Shown piece by piece: positions 1-4,437 of a stretch of DNA of 8,001 bases (position 1 is the stretch's first letter; every line of letters starts with the position of its first letter). This stretch comes from an uncultured Ruminococcus sp. (GTDB lineage Bacteria > Bacillota > Clostridia > Oscillospirales > Acutalibacteraceae). Under the pieces are notes generated by a model that was given only the letters and a program-made list of their open reading frames with translations, had not been told where the DNA came from and made no database searches. The position numbers and the translations under genes were made by a program. Location of the stretch: the NCBI GenBank assembly GCA_902772795.1, contig CACYBZ010000024.1, positions 1 to 8,001 on the forward strand, in the 5' to 3' direction.

Positions 1-1761
1 ACTTTTCAGATTTTCTTCACTCATCAGAAGTTCTTCATAAAGTTTCTCTCCCGGACGCAATCCTGTAAACTTGATAGGAACATCTTTATAGGGAACTTTA
101 CCATACATCCGGATAAGATTTTCGGCAAGCGTAAGAATCTTGACAGGCGAGCCCATATCCAGAACGAATATTTCACCACCCTTTGCCATTGCTCCTGCCT
201 CCAGCACCAGCGATACGGCTTCGGTAATTGTCATGAAATAACGGATAATTTCAGGGTCTGTCACGGTAACAGGTTTTCCCGCCTCAATCTGTTTCTTGAA
301 CAACGGAATGACTGACCCGTTTGACCCCAGTACATTACCAAATCTTGTCGTCACAAACTCTGTTTCCGACCCTGACTGTGCCATATACTGTACAATCATC
401 TCACAACAACGCTTCGTTGCTCCCATAACATTCGTGGGGTTGACTGCCTTGTCTGTGGAAATCATAATAAATTTCCTGACACCGTTCAAATCGGAAAGTC
501 TGGCAAGGTTGAATGTTCCCACAACATTGTTTTTTACGGCTTCTTCGGGAACGTCCTCCATCAAAGGAACGTGCTTATGTGCTGCCGCATGAAAAACCAG
601 TTCAGGCTGATACTGTTCAAAAATTGAACGCATCTTTTCATAATCCCGTACAGAAGCAATCAATGTTTTAAGATTAATGCTGTCGCCGTAATTCATCAGC
701 AATTCCTGCTGAATCTCATAAGCGTTATTTTCATAAATATCGACAATAATAATTTCTTTAGGGGAAAAACGGGCAATTTGTCGGACAAGTTCCGAACCTA
801 TCGAACCCCCTCCGCCTGTTACCATACAGACACGGTCTTTAATCAGTCGCTTGGTATCTTCATTGTCAAAGGTAATCGGAGGTCTGCCCAGTAAGTCTTC
901 CATATTGATATCATTGAGCTGGCTGATAACCGTAACCGGTTTCTTGTTGCTCTTCTGGCTGTTCTCATATCCCTCAAATATCAGATTGCCGACATACGGA
1001 ATCACCTTGATTTTACAGGTCGTTTTGGAACACTCTCCGAGAATCCTCCGTCTGTCATCTTCCGAACAGGACGGAATAGCCATAAGAATCGTATCGATGT
1101 ATTCCTGCGTACAAATCTGCTCAATTTTGTCTGTAGTACCAATAACAGGAATGTCCTGTATCTTTTTGCCTGTAAGTTCCTTGTTGTCGTCCACAATGCC
1201 CACAATATGATACTGCTTGGCTACTTCATCGGTTTCACTGGCATTCATAATTTCCTTAATGATAATCTTGCCTGCACGACCTGCACCGACCAGCAACGTT
1301 CTTCTGCGGTGCATATTTTCACCGACTTCCACCAGTTTCAGAAACGTCTTGCGGAAAATCAGCCGGAAAGCCATTACTCCGAATACAGAAAACAGATATT
1401 CAAAAAACACAAACAAATAAAAAGAACTCAGATTGGTATCTTCTGAAAAAGCTCCTGACCTTCCTGTCAACAGTACCACTACCATGGTAAAGGTAACACC
1501 CAATAAACAGGATAAATAGTCTGTTGCCCTAAAATACCGCCATAATTTACTGTATGCCCCGCAAGCCCACAAGGAAATAATCCCTACCAGAATTGCAATC
1601 AGCGTCTGCCAGGTGAGAATATAGGGCTGTATCGGTATGACATCTAAAAGTGTCAGCACATAGTTCGCCATGAGTGCCGAAACACCCAGAATAAACATAT
1701 CTGCTATTGCCAGCACAAATTTTCGTACATTAAAACCATTGACCTTCTGTTTAAAATCCAT
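1..1761 (-). CDS. Membrane NDP-sugar 4,6-dehydratase/epimerase, FlaA1/CapD/WbpM family (3' end outside window)
   Basis: The minus-strand frame is open for 587 codons from ATG 1761 to the window edge, with no stop or frameshift. An AGGAGG site lies 10 bases upstream of the ATG. Residues about 14-38, 46-68, 83-100 and 112-134 are four membrane helices. A first Rossmann-like domain follows, with GAGRAG at 159-164 (CoA_binding_3 type). The catalytic extended-SDR domain starts near 310, with a nucleotide-binding glycine motif GGGGSIG at 316-322, AAAHKHVP at 392-399, STDKAVNP from Ser435, and Met446-x3-Lys450. In this family the enzyme converts UDP-GlcNAc-type sugar nucleotides to 4-keto-6-deoxy sugars for capsule, O-glycan or flagellin glycosylation. 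Met instead of Tyr in the YxxxK motif is the Ser-Met-Lys arrangement known for long WbpM-type members. Family members are usually about 600-650 residues, so only a short tail should be missing. The family is secure; the exact substrate cannot be read from sequence. Confidence 0.93.
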   Translation of the reverse strand, partial: MDFKQKVNGFNVRKFVLAIADMFILGVSALMANYVLTLLDVIPIQPYILTWQTLIAILVGIISLWACGAYSKLWRYFRATDYLSCLLGVTFTMVVVLLTGRSGAFSEDTNLSSFYLFVFFEYLFSVFGVMAFRLIFRKTFLKLVEVGENMHRRRTLLVGAGRAGKIIIKEIMNASETDEVAKQYHIVGIVDDNKELTGKKIQDIPVIGTTDKIEQICTQEYIDTILMAIPSCSEDDRRRILGECSKTTCKIKVIPYVGNLIFEGYENSQKSNKKPVTVISQLNDINMEDLLGRPPITFDNEDTKRLIKDRVCMVTGGGGSIGSELVRQIARFSPKEIIIVDIYENNAYEIQQELLMNYGDSINLKTLIASVRDYEKMRSIFEQYQPELVFHAAAHKHVPLMEDVPEEAVKNNVVGTFNLARLSDLNGVRKFIMISTDKAVNPTNVMGATKRCCEMIVQYMAQSGSETEFVTTRFGNVLGSNGSVIPLFKKQIEAGKPVTVTDPEIIRYFMTITEAVSLVLEAGAMAKGGEIFVLDMGSPVKILTLAENLIRMYGKVPYKDVPIKFTGLRPGEKLYEELLMSEENLKS

Positions 1762-1853
1762 TCGGGAAAATCCTCCTGACTATAAATACCTTTTTTCATT
1801 TTCTCCTTGTCACAACTTATCATTTCCCCTGTATATCAGTCCACTTAAATTTT

Positions 1854-1882
1854 ATCATAACACATTTTTTCTGATTTGAACA
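1854..1882 (-). promoter_or_regulatory. Possible sigma-A promoter for the FlaA1/CapD-type gene
   Basis: Read on the minus strand, TATGAT (1859-1854) is a good -10 box. It is preceded at 17 bases by TGTTCA (1882-1877), a weak -35 box. Transcription would start near 1847 and give a leader of about 85 bases before the ATG at 1761. The -35 matches consensus poorly, so this is only the best candidate in the divergent intergenic region. Confidence 0.33.
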
Positions 1883-1937
1883 GTATTTTTGCTAAATTTA
1901 TTCAAAAAAAACAAATTTCGTAAATACCGCATAGTAT

Positions 1938-1967
1938 GTCATATACCACACAGAAATTTCATATAAA
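1938..1967 (+). promoter_or_regulatory. Candidate sigma-E promoter of spoIIID
   Basis: GTCATATA at 1938-1945 resembles the sigma-E -35 element (consensus about GTCATATT). CATATAAA at 1960-1967 resembles the sigma-E -10 element (about CATACAnT). The spacer is 14 bases, as expected for mother-cell sigma factors. The predicted start near 1974 gives a short leader that includes the ribosome binding site GGAGG at 1989-1993, seven bases before the spoIIID ATG. In Bacillus subtilis spoIIID is transcribed by sigma-E RNA polymerase, so position and motif agree with known biology. The match is by eye. Confidence 0.6.
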
Positions 1968-2000
1968 TACATTGATTTTCTAGCTAACGGAGGGTTTCTC

Positions 2001-2252
2001 ATGAAAGGAATTGTTGAGGAAAGAGCCGTTGAACTCGGTAAATACATCATAGACCAGAAAACAACCGTCCGCAGTACAGCACAAAAATTCGGTGTAAGTA
2101 AAAGTACGGTACATAAAGATGTCAGCGAACGGTTGAAATATGTCAATCCGCAACTGTACACACAGGTAAAAAAAATTCTGGAAATCAACAAATCCCAACG
2201 CCATATCCGAGGCGGTATGGCAACCAGACGTAAATACAAAGGCATTTCCTGA
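2001..2252 (+). CDS. spoIIID: SpoIIID, mother-cell sporulation transcription factor
   Basis: This 83-residue protein is a small DNA-binding regulator that acts in the mother cell after sigma-E, repressing or activating many sporulation genes and helping the switch to sigma-K. A helix-turn-helix spans about residues 23-42, with GVSKSTVHKD at 31-40 as the recognition part. It is followed by ERL and a basic C-terminal tail (RHIRGG at 68-72 region, then TRRKYK) that in the family adds minor-groove contacts. The Bacillus protein is about 93 residues, so this one is complete but lacks the variable acidic tail. The start is supported by GGAGG seven bases upstream. It is monocistronic, between a sigma-E-like promoter and a terminator at 2263-2287. 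Divergent to it lies a polysaccharide gene with no obvious functional link. Identification is very secure. Confidence 0.97.
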   Translation: MKGIVEERAVELGKYIIDQKTTVRSTAQKFGVSKSTVHKDVSERLKYVNPQLYTQVKKILEINKSQRHIRGGMATRRKYKGIS

Positions 2253-2262
2253 ACCGTAAAAG

Positions 2263-2287
2263 CACCGTCATCATGACGGTGTTTTTT
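2263..2287 (+). terminator. Rho-independent terminator of spoIIID
   Basis: A perfect 8-bp stem CACCGTCA/TGACGGTG (2263-2270 and 2274-2281) with a three-base loop is followed by six T and then further T-rich sequence. It begins 10 bases after the spoIIID stop codon and separates spoIIID from the next plus-strand gene. Confidence 0.9.
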
Positions 2288-2317
2288 ATTTTTTTCAAAA
2301 ATATTTAAGATAAATAT

Positions 2318-2346
2318 TTGCACCTTACTGTAAGTTATGCTACAAT
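2318..2346 (+). promoter_or_regulatory. Extended -10 sigma-A promoter for the 2481-3491 gene
   Basis: TTGCAC (2318-2323), a 17-base spacer and TACAAT (2341-2346) form a housekeeping-type promoter. TG at 2338-2339, one base before the -10 box, makes it an extended -10 promoter, which compensates for a -35 that matches consensus at only its first three bases. Transcription would start near 2353, giving a leader of about 128 bases that contains the hairpins at 2372-2417. Confidence 0.6.
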
Positions 2347-2371
2347 ATTCTGCAAAAGAGAATTTCTTTCC

Positions 2372-2417
2372 GCCTTTTCAGGCAGAAACGCTTTCTTTTC
2401 CAGCCTGAAAAGGCTGG
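2372..2417 (+). repeat. Paired inverted repeats in the mRNA leader (alternative hairpins)
   Basis: GCCTTTTCAGGC (2372-2383) and GCCTGAAAAGGC (2403-2414) are perfect 12-base reverse complements, able to form a long stem with a 19-base loop. Each half can also fold locally. 2372-2383 makes a 4-bp hairpin, while 2400-2417 makes a 7-bp CCAGCCT/AGGCTGG stem capped by a GAAA tetraloop. No T-run follows, so it is not a simple terminator. It lies between the promoter at 2318-2346 and the ATG at 2481. Function is unknown; leader regulation, RNA stability or a dispersed palindrome are all possible. Confidence 0.6.
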
Positions 2418-2480
2418 CAGAAACTTCAGCACAAAATTTGCTGTTGCAGATTTTGGCAAGGTATGATAGGAGAATAGACA

Positions 2481-3491
2481 ATGAAAAAAAGATGGTTGGC
2501 ATTAAACTTTTTTGTAGCACTGGCAATTATCGTTACTTCCGTGCTGATTATCCGTACAGGCAATGTGTATGACATTCATACACGCTACTATCCTGAAACC
2601 ATGTCCTATGACAGTATTTCTGTAACATTCGACAAAGAAGATATTCTGGCACTGAAAGGAATGTATCTGAATGATATCGGAGAAATGATTGTCAGTGTGA
2701 AATCTGTCGGACACGGTTACGTTGATGTCAAGACACAGATAGCCGAAAACAATACTACTGTTTCTTCCAGATTTTATGTAGCTGGCTTAGGCACAATCTT
2801 TGAAAAAAAATTTGACGGACTGAATTTCACAGGATATCAGGTAGTCATGTGGGAACTGCTGATTATTCTCATTGCCGTGGAACTGATTATGTTGTGGTCA
2901 TTTCTGGAATGTAAGAAGCAATCCGACTTTTCTGACAAACGAATTGCTTACGGCGGTATTCTGCTGTTCAATCTGGGACTGACAGGGCTGAGTATCTTTA
3001 AAATCATACGTGACGAAATACTGACATTTTCTGCTTTTGAATTTCTGTTGCAGGAATCAGGCCGTAATTTATTATTCTGTCTGATTCCCGTCATGTTGCT
3101 GATGTCGCTGTCTGTTGTTGTGGGGAACATCGTTACCATACGCAAGAAAGGCTATCACCGTAATAACGGACTGGGTATTGTTCTGGGAATCGTATGGTTT
3201 TCTGCCACGTTTGTGGCGGTTGCTCTGGACAGTCTGTACACCGATGCCAGCTTTACCAGTGCACTTATCGAAGATCTGGTAACGATAATCGTTTACATTA
3301 TCGCTTATTTAGAATGTATGGTACTGGCAACCTGCATCTGTAATTTTGTCGAAAGGCACAGCGATAAAAATAAAGTATGGTACACTTTTCCCAACACGTT
3401 TCTGAAACGGTTCAGAAACGTATTTATTCACCAACTGCCAAGACATACAGCAATTTTGCTTCCTGTTGCCATCTTCTTTATTTGCAGTTGA
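2481..3491 (+). CDS. Seven-helix membrane protein, resembles the membrane half of YdcF-family proteins but lacks DUF218
   Basis: The 336-residue protein starts at an ATG with AGGAG eight bases upstream (2468-2472). Helix 1 is at about 7-25. Residues 26-120 are an extracytoplasmic, beta-rich-looking domain ending in GLGTIFE (102-108) and NFTGYQ (115-120). Further helices are near 121-142, 155-176, 197-220, 230-250 and 262-289, the last containing YLEC at 276-279, plus a hydrophobic C-terminal end at 322-335. From memory of the family, Clostridial YdcF proteins have this kind of N-terminal membrane part, with a YLEC-type last helix followed by a cytoplasmic DUF218 domain starting with an IILGC-type strand. 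Here that domain is absent: after ERHSDKNK (291-298) comes an unrelated 38-residue tail. The protein may be a truncated relative or simply an unknown membrane protein. It is a single-gene unit with its own promoter and a terminator at 3521-3554. That the gene is real is secure; the family link is tentative. Confidence 0.8.
   Translation: MKKRWLALNFFVALAIIVTSVLIIRTGNVYDIHTRYYPETMSYDSISVTFDKEDILALKGMYLNDIGEMIVSVKSVGHGYVDVKTQIAENNTTVSSRFYVAGLGTIFEKKFDGLNFTGYQVVMWELLIILIAVELIMLWSFLECKKQSDFSDKRIAYGGILLFNLGLTGLSIFKIIRDEILTFSAFEFLLQESGRNLLFCLIPVMLLMSLSVVVGNIVTIRKKGYHRNNGLGIVLGIVWFSATFVAVALDSLYTDASFTSALIEDLVTIIVYIIAYLECMVLATCICNFVERHSDKNKVWYTFPNTFLKRFRNVFIHQLPRHTAILLPVAIFFICS
3396..3421. repeat. Perfect 11-bp palindrome inside the coding region
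   Basis: ACGTTTCTGAA (3396-3406) and TTCAGAAACGT (3411-3421) are perfect reverse complements around a four-base ACGG loop. The hairpin sits within codons for about residues 306-314 of the 2481-3491 gene, just past the point where the resemblance to YdcF proteins ends. It has no T-run, so terminator function is unlikely. Confidence 0.6.
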
Positions 3492-3520
3492 TTTCCTAAT
3501 TCATATTTTTCCAAAATGGA

Positions 3521-3554
3521 TTCCCTCACGCCGTCAGCAGTGAGGGAATTTTTT
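3521..3554 (+). terminator. Rho-independent terminator of the 2481-3491 gene
   Basis: A 9-bp perfect stem TTCCCTCAC/GTGAGGGAA (3521-3529 and 3540-3548) with a ten-base loop is followed immediately by six T. It lies 29 bases after the stop codon. On the opposite strand the hairpin is not followed by a T-run, so termination of the convergent operon here is uncertain. Confidence 0.87.
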
Positions 3555-3588
3555 CATAATTATCTGTCAAAACAGGTACACTGTCAGA

Positions 3589-3684
3589 ACCGAAACCCAT
3601 AAAATTTCGGTCAAGCCTTTTTTAAGGCTTCTGGGGTTGAGGGGCAAAGCCCCTGATGGGATTTTTAAGGGCAACGCCCTTAAA
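3589..3684. repeat. Cluster of four small palindromes (REP-like intergenic element)
   Basis: Four hairpins lie in tandem. ACCGAAA/TTTCGGT is at 3589-3595 and 3605-3611; AAGCCTT/AAGGCTT at 3613-3619 and 3624-3630; GGGGC/GCCCC at 3641-3645 and 3649-3653; and TTTAAGGGC/GCCCTTAAA at 3664-3672 and 3676-3684. All stems are perfect, with loops of 3-9 bases. The last palindrome overlaps the 3' end of the lipoprotein gene and supplies its TAA stop (3680-3682). The GC-rich 'ggggcaaagcccc' and 'aagggcaacgccctt' style is typical of dispersed palindromic repeats I recall from Ruminococcus-like genomes. Copy number cannot be judged from one window. It may act as a 3' RNA-stabilising or convergent-transcription buffer element. 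Confidence 0.65.
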
Positions 3685-4420
3685 CTTTTGTCTGTTGCAC
3701 TTCTACCAGTATACCATCACGCAACGGTGTAATTATATTCTGCACAACCATATTTGACTTCTGTATATCTTCCAGTCTGTACACCGTATCATCGGGCAGA
3801 ATATCCGTACAGTAATCACTGTCATTCAGTCCCAAGGTACGCAGATAGTCCCCCTGGGGTGTCTTATACCATACTTCTATGGTGTACATCGTCGTATATT
3901 CATCATAAATATCCTCTGTATGTTTTTCCCTTTCTTCTATGACGATTTTTTTGAGTTCTGCCAGAAATTCATCAAAATTCTCTTTCTGTTTTACGCTCAT
4001 CACTTCGGGCAAACTGAATTTCAGATGTCGCAAAGAATAATACTCTTCCGACTTACGGTAATCATTAAAACCGTAATGTTCCAAAAGTTCATACACTTTT
4101 GCTTCATAATACAGATTGACATTTTCCCTGTAGTCACTATGCATATGGTAATCTCCTGTATAGCCGAAATTCGCTCCGTCTATATTGACTGTACCTGCAG
4201 ATGACCATACCTCAAATGTCAGATTCCTGTCTTTTGAGGTAAACTGAAACCGATGTTTTTCCGTTTCTCCCATACATTCGATATTTTCGCCTTTTACCAG
4301 ATTTTCGGCATACTTTTTTATCTCACTATCGTCTGCATATTTTGCACGGCAAGATGAAATAAACAATATCATCACTATCAGTGAAAGCACAAAAATCGTC
4401 TTACTCCATCTTTTCTTCAT
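3680..4420 (-). CDS. Lipoprotein of unknown family
   Basis: I do not recognise the family. The ATG at 4420 is chosen because AAAGGTGA lies eight bases upstream and it leads straight into a signal peptide. The frame could be extended to a TTG at 4441, but that lacks a better ribosome site and overlaps the stop of the preceding gene. The 246-residue product begins MKKRWSK, followed by a hydrophobic stretch and a lipobox ISSC, with the lipidated cysteine at residue 24. It is therefore predicted to be anchored to the outer face of the membrane. The mature part (about 220 residues) is rich in Tyr, Asp, Glu and Lys, with no repeats or recognisable catalytic motif; a Glu/Lys-rich helix spans about 150-180. 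It is the last gene of the operon, 17 bases after the YidC/sulfatase fusion, which also acts outside the membrane, so a partner role is plausible but unproven. Confidence 0.87.
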   Translation of the reverse strand: MKKRWSKTIFVLSLIVMILFISSCRAKYADDSEIKKYAENLVKGENIECMGETEKHRFQFTSKDRNLTFEVWSSAGTVNIDGANFGYTGDYHMHSDYRENVNLYYEAKVYELLEHYGFNDYRKSEEYYSLRHLKFSLPEVMSVKQKENFDEFLAELKKIVIEEREKHTEDIYDEYTTMYTIEVWYKTPQGDYLRTLGLNDSDYCTDILPDDTVYRLEDIQKSNMVVQNIITPLRDGILVEVQQTKV

Positions 4421-4437
4421 AGCTTCTATCACCTTTA

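Noticed and set aside
1..1761. Possible frameshift or pseudogene in the sugar-nucleotide enzyme, since only short frames are bounded inside this region.
   Set aside because: The minus-strand frame is continuous for 587 codons with all motifs in order. It merely lacks a stop inside the window.
1898..2323. 141-residue minus-strand frame opposite spoIIID.
   Set aside because: It is antisense to the whole spoIIID gene, its promoter and terminator, with no ribosome binding site or recognisable protein features.
2372..2417. Transcription terminator or attenuator upstream of the 2481-3491 gene.
   Set aside because: No T-run follows the hairpins on either strand, so a simple intrinsic terminator is not supported.
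3589..3684. CRISPR array.
   Set aside because: The palindromes differ from one another in sequence and spacing, with no repeated unit plus spacers and no cas genes.
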